Shown here: positions 30,509 through 38,336 of the stretch, in pieces
Layout: each line of letters begins with the position of its first letter
Position numbering within the stretch: the stretch's first letter is position 1
IMG/VR virus record: IMGVR_UViG_3300040856_004192
Span: 1 to 38,336 of that record
DNA: 38,336 nucleotides
Direction: 5' to 3' (one strand)
Source of the DNA: a virus
Position numbers and translations under genes: made by a program
Notes under the pieces: model-generated
Told to the model about the DNA's origin: nothing
Seen by the model: the letters and a program-made list of their open reading frames with translations, nothing else
Databases searched by the model: none

Positions 30509-31021
30509 CTATTTTAAAAATTCATCGAAATCTAAATTATACTTTAATGGGTTAATTTTATGTATACCTATTAAAAAAAGTATAAAACTTGCCACACTTG
30601 ATCCTCTACCTACTCCCCAAACAATATTGTTTTCACGCATATTATCTATTAAAAAAACTATATAATGAAGTAAAGGTATTAAATTATTTTTTTCAAACTT
30701 TTTATATTCAAGATTAACCCGATCTATTTCTGATCGTGAAGTACATTTTTTTATTAAATTATCTAATAAATCGATATTAATATACTCAGCCGGCATCAAC
30801 CATTGTTTTTGTTGTGCTCTGTCGAATTCTGCTAAAGAGATATAATTTTCTTTTTTATCATTTAAAGTATTATAATTAAAATGTGTAGCATAATTATTAA
30901 ACTTTTTTACATCGTTACTATCTTCGTAAGTAAGTGAAAAAATTTTATCAAAATTGTTTGTATATACTAATTCTTTAAAGGTATCAAATGAATATAATGT
31001 TGTATAATTTTCTGTATTCAT
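30509..31021 (-). CDS. Truncated DnaE-like (Pol III alpha) palm fragment (170 aa)
   Basis: The C-terminal half reads VWGVGRGSSVASFILFLIG (134-152) and NPLKYNLDFDEFL (157-169), which matches the DnaE palm start (GPGRGSxxGSLVAYLLxI, then DPLxYxLxFERFL). The protein stops just before the PDFDxDF stretch that would carry the catalytic Asp residues, so it cannot be a polymerase by itself. The N-terminal 120 residues are helical and not diagnostic. The frame is intact, well packed, and has a good start, so it is a real short gene and not a decayed one. Possible roles are a decoy or DNA-binding module. Confidence 0.7.
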   Translation of the reverse strand: MNTENYTTLYSFDTFKELVYTNNFDKIFSLTYEDSNDVKKFNNYATHFNYNTLNDKKENYISLAEFDRAQQKQWLMPAEYINIDLLDNLIKKCTSRSEIDRVNLEYKKFEKNNLIPLLHYIVFLIDNMRENNIVWGVGRGSSVASFILFLIGIHKINPLKYNLDFDEFLK

Positions 31022-31030
31022 CTAATCATT

Positions 31031-31246
31031 TTAACTTATTTTTATCAGTTCGTCAAGTTCTTTTTCTAATTCTTTATCTTGTTTTTGTTTAATCTCTATT
31101 GCTGACTTATAATCCTCTATTAACATTGTAATTTGGTTTATCAGAGAAGGATTAGTGGTCATATATAATTTTTGATTTAGTTCTTTAAGTTTTTCAAATA
31201 ATGTGTTTAGGCTTAATTCTTTTAAGTTACTACTCAAAGGGTGCAT
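31031..31246 (-). CDS. Small coiled-coil protein (71 aa)
   Basis: I start at ATG 31246, overlapping the upstream stop (TAATG). The longer frame to 31303 would run into that gene. The protein is almost wholly helical, with Leu heptads (LSLNTLFEKLKELNQKLYM) and a charged end (KQDKELEKELDELIK). It resembles short conserved proteins beside virion genes in marine T4-like phages. A chaperone or assembly role is possible but unproven. Confidence 0.6.
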   Translation of the reverse strand: MHPLSSNLKELSLNTLFEKLKELNQKLYMTTNPSLINQITMLIEDYKSAIEIKQKQDKELEKELDELIKIS

Positions 31247-31815
31247 TAAGAAAACTCGCCTAGATATTTTGCGAAAATAGTTGCACCTCCATCTGTAGTC
31301 CAAAACTCAAATATTTTTGGATTCACAGCTGATTCAATTTGGAACTTTAATTCGCCATCAAGTCTTGGAAAACTACTATCTGCTTTAATGTTGTTGCCTT
31401 GTGTGGACGCCCAGGTAATTGTATGATTTCCTTCTCCGTCGCTAACAACATGGGCTATTAATTTAGCATATTGTCCTGCGTTAGGCCATAAATCTAATGT
31501 TAAAGAAAGATCTTGTGTAACTGTAATTTTTTGATAAGAGCCTGTCGACCATGTAACAGTGGTTGATCCAGATGCTGCTTTACTTAGAAACTTTTCTGTT
31601 GTCCTATAAAAAACAGCATTTTGTATTTCATTATAAGAAAAATTATTATCAACATTAACTTTTGCTGTGTTATTTTCTAAATTTGTAATTTCTGTTTTTG
31701 CTATTCCTAAATTTGTTTTTAATTCGTTAAAATTATCTCTAAAACCTTGACTGTCGTTATCTTGTCCTGCAATAGGAAAATTTTCATCAATATTAGTAAT
31801 TTGTATGTTTGACAT
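31246..31815 (-). CDS. Virion structural protein (189 aa)
   Basis: It begins MSNIQITNIDENFPIAGQ, then DNDSQGFRDNFNELKTNLG, an opening shared in style with tail and neck proteins of marine T4-like phages (compare the DGTGDDLREAFIKVNDNF opening at 34341-35057). A helical stretch and a beta-rich C-terminal domain (QYAKLIAHVVSDGEGNHTI) follow. A late-type promoter and GGAGA precede the start. Exact virion position not known. Confidence 0.7.
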   Translation of the reverse strand: MSNIQITNIDENFPIAGQDNDSQGFRDNFNELKTNLGIAKTEITNLENNTAKVNVDNNFSYNEIQNAVFYRTTEKFLSKAASGSTTVTWSTGSYQKITVTQDLSLTLDLWPNAGQYAKLIAHVVSDGEGNHTITWASTQGNNIKADSSFPRLDGELKFQIESAVNPKIFEFWTTDGGATIFAKYLGEFS

Positions 31816-31836
31816 TGCTTGTTTCTCCGATTATTA

Positions 31837-31843
31837 TATTTAT
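31837..31843 (-). promoter_or_regulatory. T4-late-type promoter before the 189-aa structural gene
   Basis: The minus strand reads AGATAAATATAATAATC, with the core 22 bases before ATG 31815 and CGGAGAAA between them. It partly overlaps the stop codon of the 825-residue gene. Best-placed late-type site in the window. Confidence 0.65.
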
Positions 31844-34321
31844 CTATGCATTATGACTATAATTATGAAACAGTAAATATTGGTCTGACGCATCTCCTTC
31901 TATTGTGTCAACAACAAATCTATCAATTTCAAAGGTGTAATTTGAAAAACTTACATTTGCATTATTTAATGCAGTTAAAACTTCTTTACTAGTGCCAGGT
32001 AAACAATAACAAAGTGGTATAGCAGTTACATATCCTAATGATTTAATTGTATTTTGTTGCGCTGTTCGCATCCATAATGGTAGATATTCTATTTCAGTTT
32101 CGCCTATGTTTTTAATTTCTTGTCGACTATGATATATGTTAGATATAAAGCGTGTTTGCTCATTAAATCCATCAACACTCATACCATTAAAATCTGCTTT
32201 TACAGTATTTTCAGGAACCGGTCTAAACCTATAAGGTTCTGTTGGACCTTCTATTAGTTTTCCGGCAATTTGTTTTTCATTTATAATAATTGGTTTTTTA
32301 TCTACCAAGTATTTAATACCGTATCGTGATTCTATTATAAAATTAGGATCAAAATAATGATTAACTTCTCCGTGTTCGTTTGTCCCAATGGTAATACCTA
32401 TAGGAGGTGGCAACTCTACACTATACTGATCGTAATTATAAGAAGTTTGATCTACTGTAACATTAGTTTTTTTCTTTATTCTAAAATTTTTCTTTGTTGG
32501 ATTAAAGTTTTCATAATTATTATCAGGATCAATTACATCTATATAAACAACTTCGTAAATTATTTTTTGTGTTCCTAACTGCTTTGCTACAGCATTTTTA
32601 ATTTTTCCTAGTATATATTTTTTCCTTTTATTATTTTTTGATAATGCTGCAATATAAAAAGAACTGTCTTTTGTTTCTATGCCTGCATATACAAGCATTT
32701 TCATTTTTTGTTGGATACCAAAATTTGGATCATTTGGTCTGTAAATATAATTGTAATCAAAATAGGTTTGGTTGTTAATTAATTCGCTATACTGACTCCT
32801 AAAATCTTTATTTAAAAATGGTTGTGCAAAAATGTTACTAAAGATTTTATTATCAGGATCTAGGATTTTTAAAGTAAAAGTCCTAGATATTGCACTATAG
32901 CCAAGGTGATCTCTTGCTTTTATTGTAAAAATATAAGTCCTGTCTAGTGTGGTTGAATTTTGATCTAACTTCAGATTTCCATTATCAAAAGTAGTTACTC
33001 CTAGTTCAGTTTCTGAGCCAAAACTTTTTATTATTCCTATTATTTCTCCTTTTATTCCTAAACGTAAACCAGGCGGTAATTTGCCTTCTTCTAGATTATA
33101 AATCATTATAGCATTTGGTACGCTTGTTGTTGCTTGAACTGAAAGGGTACTTATAAAATTAGTGCTTATTGTTCCTAAATCTGCTTCTGTGTTCCACGTA
33201 ATTGTGCTATCAACTTCTCCTAAAATATTCAAAGTAAATGTTTTATCTTTATAACTTTCTTCAACATAATTAGGAAGTTGCCTAGAAGCTCTTAAAGTAA
33301 ATTGATACTGCCGTGTTACTGCCTGTTGATATGGTATTTTTCCTGCTATTTCTCCGTTTGAAAAATCTAACTCTAAATTGTCCGGTAAAACACTAGGAGT
33401 TCCATCTGGATTAGTTGTTAACAATTTGTATGAAATAAAGCCAATTGTGGTGTTCAAATCTAAAGTGTCAAATATTAATGTAAGATAATTGTTAGCTCTT
33501 TTATAACCTAGGTTTGCCGGAGTAAGCCATATAGGGGTTCTTATGAATGTATTATCTGCGCTAAAAACCCCATTTGCAACTTGCATTATAGCATTATCAG
33601 CTCTAAGGAAATCATCTCCTACAACATAAATTTCAAAGTTCCTATTTACGACAGTAATACCATCTGTTACTGATACAATAAATTCATAATATCTATTTAA
33701 TTTTTTTGGGCTTCTTGTAGGAATTGATAAGTCAAATATTTCTGTATCGTAATACCAGCTATCATAACCATTATCAGAAACTACATCAACTGTTACACCT
33801 TTTTCTAAAGCTATAATAGGATCAACTAAGCCTACAATTCGCCCATCAGTAGTTAACCGCAATCCTTTTGGTAGTTCTCCTGAGTACAAGTAATATTCTA
33901 AATCCTTACCAACAATAGCATCAGGATCGTCAGCAAGCAATTGAAAATCAATTACAGCACTATCTATAATAAAATATCTTTGATTGCTTCCAATTGGAAG
34001 CAATCCTTCAGGTGTTATCCATGTCGGATCATCTGGACCTGAAACTTGGATTTTATATGTGCGATCCTCAAATACTCCTCTTACATCCGCCCTGATTACA
34101 AATTCATATAAAGTTTCAATCTCAACTTCTAGCGGAGTTCCAATTATATTTTGATCAACTAATCGCATGCCTTTTGGTAATTTGCCGCTTATCACAGACA
34201 AGGTCATATTATTTTCGGTTAATGGTAAATAATTTTCGTCTATAGGTAATGCAACTGATGTAGTTTCTCTTTCGTTAATTTTTGCAATTATTGCTCCTGA
34301 TCTTTTCCTCCAAAATTCCAT
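31844..34321 (-). CDS. Large virion protein with Ig-like (He_PIG) repeats (825 aa)
   Basis: It starts MEFWRKRSGAIIAKINERE (ATG 34321, AAGGA upstream; a TTG two codons earlier is less likely). At least four bacterial Ig-like repeats show the He_PIG pattern G-x-LPxGxRL...G-x-IxG: SGKLPKGMRLVDQNIIG, SGELPKGLRL then GRIVG, EGKLPPGLRLGIKGEIIG, and a weaker one (DNLELDFSNGEIAG). The repeats are spaced roughly 120-150 residues apart. The C-terminal third is different and beta-rich. This matches a structural (baseplate or tail-associated) protein of marine T4-like phages. Confidence 0.8.
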   Translation of the reverse strand: MEFWRKRSGAIIAKINERETTSVALPIDENYLPLTENNMTLSVISGKLPKGMRLVDQNIIGTPLEVEIETLYEFVIRADVRGVFEDRTYKIQVSGPDDPTWITPEGLLPIGSNQRYFIIDSAVIDFQLLADDPDAIVGKDLEYYLYSGELPKGLRLTTDGRIVGLVDPIIALEKGVTVDVVSDNGYDSWYYDTEIFDLSIPTRSPKKLNRYYEFIVSVTDGITVVNRNFEIYVVGDDFLRADNAIMQVANGVFSADNTFIRTPIWLTPANLGYKRANNYLTLIFDTLDLNTTIGFISYKLLTTNPDGTPSVLPDNLELDFSNGEIAGKIPYQQAVTRQYQFTLRASRQLPNYVEESYKDKTFTLNILGEVDSTITWNTEADLGTISTNFISTLSVQATTSVPNAIMIYNLEEGKLPPGLRLGIKGEIIGIIKSFGSETELGVTTFDNGNLKLDQNSTTLDRTYIFTIKARDHLGYSAISRTFTLKILDPDNKIFSNIFAQPFLNKDFRSQYSELINNQTYFDYNYIYRPNDPNFGIQQKMKMLVYAGIETKDSSFYIAALSKNNKRKKYILGKIKNAVAKQLGTQKIIYEVVYIDVIDPDNNYENFNPTKKNFRIKKKTNVTVDQTSYNYDQYSVELPPPIGITIGTNEHGEVNHYFDPNFIIESRYGIKYLVDKKPIIINEKQIAGKLIEGPTEPYRFRPVPENTVKADFNGMSVDGFNEQTRFISNIYHSRQEIKNIGETEIEYLPLWMRTAQQNTIKSLGYVTAIPLCYCLPGTSKEVLTALNNANVSFSNYTFEIDRFVVDTIEGDASDQYLLFHNYSHNA

Positions 34322-34340
34322 ATGCAAGTTCCTTCAGCTG

Positions 34341-35057
34341 TTAAGCAAATACCCCTGGATCATAATTGATTTGGGACGGGTTTGTAAAAGATCCAAAATC
34401 TATATCAGTGGTTGCAATTACATAATCTATAATTGAAGTAATTTCATATGTAAATGTTCCAAATTCTAGTTGGTTTAATACAGAATTTAGATTTTCAACA
34501 TCAACTCCGTTTACTAAACCATTTAAATTACCAATAAATGTATTAGCAGTAACAGTATATACATCAGTAATGTCATGATTGTTTCCTATCAGTGTACCGC
34601 CTAAATGTGGGTCCTTGTCAAGGAACATTAATCCTTCGCCGGTTACATTATGCCTGATGTAAGCTTGATCGTTTTCATAAACTACAGCAGTTCCGATATT
34701 CCTTCCCCCAGATAGATATAAAGTTCTATCCCCGCCGTCAAGGATATTGCTACCTGCATCTGTGAGGACAATCAATGATTTTAAACCTGCGTCTGCAGTG
34801 ATGTTAATTTGATCTCCGAATTGAGTAAGGAGCACATTGGATCCTTGTGTTAAAGTTTTAAATTTTAGAACATTTCCTAATTTTTCTTTAAATATAGGAG
34901 CGCCGTTACCAATGTTTTCTGCTTCTGTGGCAATAGCATTATTTAATAAATATTGCATTTCGTCAAAGTTATCATTAACTTTAATAAATGCTTCTCTGAG
35001 ATCATCTCCTGTGCCGTCATTTGCTAAATATCCTACATTAATTTTTTTAATAGCCAT
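34341..35057 (-). CDS. Tail-fibre-associated virion protein (238 aa)
   Basis: The opening MAIKKINVGYLANDGTGDD then LREAFIKVNDNFDEM is typical of phage proteins attached to tail fibres or baseplates. A beta-rich body with Gly and Asn turns follows (LYLSGGRNIGTAVVY; HLGGTLIGNNHDITDV), which looks like fibre shaft. AAGGAT precedes ATG 35057. Neighbours on both sides are virion proteins. Confidence 0.75.
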   Translation of the reverse strand: MAIKKINVGYLANDGTGDDLREAFIKVNDNFDEMQYLLNNAIATEAENIGNGAPIFKEKLGNVLKFKTLTQGSNVLLTQFGDQINITADAGLKSLIVLTDAGSNILDGGDRTLYLSGGRNIGTAVVYENDQAYIRHNVTGEGLMFLDKDPHLGGTLIGNNHDITDVYTVTANTFIGNLNGLVNGVDVENLNSVLNQLEFGTFTYEITSIIDYVIATTDIDFGSFTNPSQINYDPGVFA

Positions 35058-35066
35058 TCTTTATCC

Positions 35067-38000
35067 TTATAAAACTCCAACTGCAATTTCAATAACTTTG
35101 ATTTCAGCATCATTGCTAGCTTCAATTGCTTTACCTATTATCGCTCCGCCTATAAATTCTTGAGTTGCTATTGCAACTCCTGCTATATCACTAGCAATCA
35201 ACATATCTCCTTTTTCAACTTTGCCTACTACCAAGCATGGTACACGACCTTTTAATGCAATAGCTGTGCCATTTTCTAGTTCACTGTTCATTAAATATGC
35301 AGGATTAGTTGATACAACTCCTATTACTTTTGTTGTTGCTAACCCTTTGGCAGCAGTAACTTCTTTATCTCCGCCAAACATCATTACAGTCCCGGGTGTA
35401 TAATGTTTGTCTGCAGTATACATTTCAGCTAAGTCAGCATATTGAGCTTGAGTTGCTGTACCAGAAAATGTTGTTGAATAAACAGTATTCCATTTCCGAC
35501 TTCCTGTTCCTAATGTACCGGAGTTATTTGCGCTAGGTAAAACAGCAATACCGTCTATTTCCATACCTAATTGTTCTGTATTAGCAGTTAAAGTTTTAAA
35601 TTGCAATGTAGATTCAACTGCACCGTTTGTTCTATCACTTACGTTGCTAATTATTTGACTAACAGTTGAATAGGCTCCAACTGAATTTAATTTTTTAAAT
35701 TGTAATGCTCCTCCGGTGGTAGTATTGCTTACAGTATTTTTTATAATAACATAAGGACCTGAACTTGCTGCTACTTCTAATCCGCCTGTTGAGATACTAG
35801 ATGTTGTTGACGAACCTCGGCCGACCACAGTTGAAAGTGTATCAGTTTCAGTGTATGAAGTTAAGTACCTTCCGTCCAAATCCTTTGTGGCTGTTGTTCC
35901 GTCATTTCGTGTTAGCGTTAGTATACCGGTTGCTGTAGCAAAATCAACTGACGAAACATATGTATCTGTACTTGCAAAACTAAATTGTGTAGTTCCTGCT
36001 ACCGGTGTAGTTTGAGTTATAGCGACATTGTTACTACTTACAAGTTTTATCTTATGTGTCTCAAGCACAGTTTGTTCTGTGTTTGAATCTGAAAAAATAT
36101 TAAATCCACTATAAGTGTCTATAGTTTTGGTTCCAATACTAGTAATATGACCAAATGTATCAAGACTAATACTTTGTATAACAGTATTATTTGCATTGTT
36201 AGAACTTGCCTGCGTACTTGTATCTGCATGTCTTAGAGTTACAGTTGTATTTTCTCCTTCAACCCTACGAACCTGGCCATCGCCTGTCGGTGGACCATTA
36301 GCAATTACAATTGTATCATTGACATTATAAGGACTTTGATCGCCTGCTGCATCAAATAAGTTCCATTGTGTAGTTGTTCCTACATTGGTAATATAATATT
36401 CAGCACCATCTATTGCTGCTGTTACATTTATTACATTATTATATTCAATACCAAGTCCGTCGGTTGCAATGAAACCACCTTGTCCGTCTGAGTCTTGTTG
36501 CGGTGCAATAGATATAAATGATACAAAATTTCCAGTTGTATCTGTGTCTAATTCAACACTATTAGGTACAACTGTTGCTGTTAAGGTTCCGCTAGCTAAA
36601 TCTGTAATAGTTACAGAACCTGATAAATCTCCTGCTAACGTAATAGTAAAATCATTTACATCAAAATCTAGTTTTCCGTTAGTGTCGTCATATGTAACTG
36701 CTATTCCGTTTTGGTCTGCGTTAACTCCGGCAACCATGTCGCCTACCATGTCTTGCAATACTTCAGGAACAATAGTTAATACTACATTACTGATATCAGC
36801 AGTTCCGTCTATTGTGAAACTACCTGTTACCCCAGTCCTTGTTAATAAATCTGCTGAGTTTTCAAATGTAACAGTTCTAGCAGTTTGCCATTTTGTAGTT
36901 GTATCCGCATTACCTATCAATGCTCCACGGAAATTAGTTGCCTGTATATCTCCTTGAGTACCGCTGAATACTTCTGCATTATTTGTTGCTTCAGGTATAA
37001 ATGTCAAGTAGCCTGTGCTATCATCAAATCCAAAAAATCCAATTTTAGCATTAATACCATCATGCCATCTAAATTCGATACCTCTATCTTTGTTATCGTC
37101 TGCAGTCGGAGCTGTATCACCACCTAATGTAAAGATTGGATCGTCAATTGTAATCGCTGTGGAATTGATAGTTGTTGTGGTTCCTGATACTGTTAGATTG
37201 CCTGTAACAATTAAATCATCATCTACTTTTGTAGTTCCACTTTGTGAATCTAAAATTAAATCCCATGGATCAGCCGGAGCTGCTACAGGTACAGTATCGA
37301 TAATATTTGCGGCAGTAATTCCAATTTGTATCGCATCAATAGTAGCACCATTTAGTATTAAATTACTCGTCCATACAGGTGTTGACGAGCCTGAAACTAC
37401 CATTACATCGTGTTCAGTACCAATAGGAAGTGTGCTCATTGTTGAACTGTATGCGTTTCCTGTTGGAAGGTCGGTACCTGCGTAAAGTATATCTCCTTTT
37501 GTATATGTTGCTAAATTTGTTCCGCCTTTTTCAATTGGAACTGTTCTAGATAAATTAACCGGATTCCTATAGTAATCGGAATTTTGTCCTCCTAATGTCA
37601 GTGCATCAATTTCGCCATTTTCAGTTGTGTTTCTTGCTTCAACTATACCGTTAGTAACTTTGAAATGTTCTACTGCAAAACCTGCTACACCAACAGTTGC
37701 TTCGTTGGTTAAAGGATTTAATGGATTTAAATAGCCTGTTCTTTCAACCTGTATGTCAATATTACCATAATAAATGTCTGTTGTACCATTGTTCCAGTTA
37801 GGTCCTGACATTGTAATTGGATCGTTTAAAGTACTATTTGAAATACCAGTTACAGCGTATTGCCAAGAATTATCTCCTCGAAGGAAAGTCTCAGTATTTG
37901 CAGATCCTGTACCTAATCTTGCGGTATTAATAATACCACTAATAATATTATCTGCATCAATTGTGGTTGAAGTTAAATTACTCCAACTTGTCTCGAGTTG

Positions 38001-38336
38001 TCCACTTGTGTTTGCGTCTCCGGTAATAATTACAGTTTGGACACGCAATGTAGAAGTCCCAGTTCCTCTGTCAAGCAAAGTTACTTCGTCTTTTGTTAAT
38101 CCATTTACACTATCTATTGCTGATCCTCTTGCAACATGCAGTGTAAATGTGTTGGCAGTTACACTGCCAACAAAATAAAATCCACCTGCGTTCAATCCTA
38201 AAGGAGGATCAGTTGCTGTTAATTTTACAGCATCGCCGCCTGTTAGTCCGTGTGCAGGTATATAGAACGCATTTTTTTCTAAACTGATATTGTATACAAG
38301 TAATTGTGCCGGTGATCCATTATGAGGTGTACTACC
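35067..38336 (-). CDS. Long tail-fibre-like protein, 5' end cut by window edge
   Basis: The frame stays open to the right edge, so the N-terminus is missing and at least 1089 residues are visible. The body is Thr/Ser/Gly/Asn-rich beta fibre with repeated elements, for example GNLTVSGTTTTINSTAITID, a shaft motif common in cyanophage fibres. The first visible part has a repeat (HGLTGGDAVKL, then NAGGFYFVGSVTANTFTLH) akin to those in the giant chimera at 4852-8253. The last 130 residues (ADLAEMYTADKHYTPGTVMM, NPAYLMNSELENG, ALKGRVPCLVVGKVEKGD) form a conserved C-terminal domain seen on marine phage fibres, perhaps for trimerisation. Likely host-binding fibre. Confidence 0.85.
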   Translation of the reverse strand, partial: GSTPHNGSPAQLLVYNISLEKNAFYIPAHGLTGGDAVKLTATDPPLGLNAGGFYFVGSVTANTFTLHVARGSAIDSVNGLTKDEVTLLDRGTGTSTLRVQTVIITGDANTSGQLETSWSNLTSTTIDADNIISGIINTARLGTGSANTETFLRGDNSWQYAVTGISNSTLNDPITMSGPNWNNGTTDIYYGNIDIQVERTGYLNPLNPLTNEATVGVAGFAVEHFKVTNGIVEARNTTENGEIDALTLGGQNSDYYRNPVNLSRTVPIEKGGTNLATYTKGDILYAGTDLPTGNAYSSTMSTLPIGTEHDVMVVSGSSTPVWTSNLILNGATIDAIQIGITAANIIDTVPVAAPADPWDLILDSQSGTTKVDDDLIVTGNLTVSGTTTTINSTAITIDDPIFTLGGDTAPTADDNKDRGIEFRWHDGINAKIGFFGFDDSTGYLTFIPEATNNAEVFSGTQGDIQATNFRGALIGNADTTTKWQTARTVTFENSADLLTRTGVTGSFTIDGTADISNVVLTIVPEVLQDMVGDMVAGVNADQNGIAVTYDDTNGKLDFDVNDFTITLAGDLSGSVTITDLASGTLTATVVPNSVELDTDTTGNFVSFISIAPQQDSDGQGGFIATDGLGIEYNNVINVTAAIDGAEYYITNVGTTTQWNLFDAAGDQSPYNVNDTIVIANGPPTGDGQVRRVEGENTTVTLRHADTSTQASSNNANNTVIQSISLDTFGHITSIGTKTIDTYSGFNIFSDSNTEQTVLETHKIKLVSSNNVAITQTTPVAGTTQFSFASTDTYVSSVDFATATGILTLTRNDGTTATKDLDGRYLTSYTETDTLSTVVGRGSSTTSSISTGGLEVAASSGPYVIIKNTVSNTTTGGALQFKKLNSVGAYSTVSQIISNVSDRTNGAVESTLQFKTLTANTEQLGMEIDGIAVLPSANNSGTLGTGSRKWNTVYSTTFSGTATQAQYADLAEMYTADKHYTPGTVMMFGGDKEVTAAKGLATTKVIGVVSTNPAYLMNSELENGTAIALKGRVPCLVVGKVEKGDMLIASDIAGVAIATQEFIGGAIIGKAIEASNDAEIKVIEIAVGVL

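Noticed and set aside
31246-31303. Extended starts for several genes (to 31303, 16611, 13610, 12391, 909)
   Set aside because: Each extension overlaps the upstream gene and adds residues that look out-of-frame in character. The internal ATG abuts or overlaps the upstream stop, as elsewhere in the genome.
36469-36957. Plus-strand open frame of 162 codons
   Set aside because: It lies wholly opposite the tail-fibre gene, whose Thr/Ser/Gly-rich codons leave few stops on the other strand. No ribosome site or family motif.
1-38336. tRNA genes, CRISPR array, insertion sequence or integrase
   Set aside because: Intergenic space is too short for tRNAs apart from two gaps, which hold no cloverleaf. 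There are no spaced direct repeats of array type, and no transposase or integrase motif in any frame.

Overview
The window is a contiguous piece of an AT-rich, T4-like marine myophage genome. A family-B DNA polymerase (gp43), a gp44-type clamp loader ATPase, a gp45-type sliding clamp, a DsbA-like protein, a gp31/GroES-like co-chaperonin and long virion proteins of the cyanophage/pelagiphage kind all point there. PhoH, ThyX, dCMP deaminase, two MazG-like proteins and an unlinked nucleotidyltransferase are typical of T4-like phages of marine bacteria. The host cannot be read from the sequence. The low GC and a proteobacterial-type seven-iron ferredoxin would suit an AT-rich marine proteobacterium such as SAR11, but that is inference. 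Every gene except phoH is on the minus strand. Genes are packed with ATGA/TAATG overlaps. I see no tRNA, CRISPR or insertion sequence.

Layout, read in the direction of minus-strand transcription (right to left). (a) 38336-29888: virion genes, including a tail-fibre-like protein cut by the window edge, two structural proteins, and several small conserved genes, one of them a DnaE-like fragment. (b) 29880-25957: an early/middle replication and nucleotide block: gp31-like co-chaperonin, MazG-like, MazG-like, gp44, a small unknown, FdxA-type ferredoxin, ThyX and dCMP deaminase. (c) 25202-25924: phoH alone on the plus strand, with a structured leader and a convergent hairpin after it. (d) 25058-21097: two conserved unknowns, then a lysis region: GH19 endolysin, overlapping spanin pair, a small MscS-like channel and a small membrane protein. 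(e) 21097-17524: SNase-like nuclease, DnaJ-like co-chaperone and a full ClpA-type unfoldase. (f) 17540-13549: a cluster of short proteins, several with N-termini resembling T4 prohead-protease (gp21) targeting peptides, plus a nucleotidyltransferase. (g) 13541-8306: SGNH hydrolase, DsbA-like, membrane protein, unknown, gp43, unknown. (h) 8253-1: an operon with a giant clamp-related chimera, the ordinary sliding clamp, a TGT/DpdA-like transglycosylase, a glycosyltransferase, an unknown, a QueD-like T-fold protein and two small unknowns.

Two systems stand out. First, the 1133-residue protein at 4852-8253 aligns by eye, in order, with the neighbouring 243-residue sliding clamp in three blocks. 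The blocks are separated by two large inserts made of tail-fibre-like repeats. It therefore looks like a duplicated clamp gene invaded by virion modules. Second, the genes at 475-4110 look like a DNA (or tRNA) base-modification cassette that may exchange guanine for a 7-deazaguanine and possibly glycosylate it.

Regulation can be read in places. A T4-late-type motif (ATAAATA or CTAAATA) lies 22-50 bases before five genes or operons. Strong sigma70-type promoters (TTGACA boxes) stand before clpA and before the second mazG-like gene/gp44 block. All homology statements come from reading motifs, not from searches.
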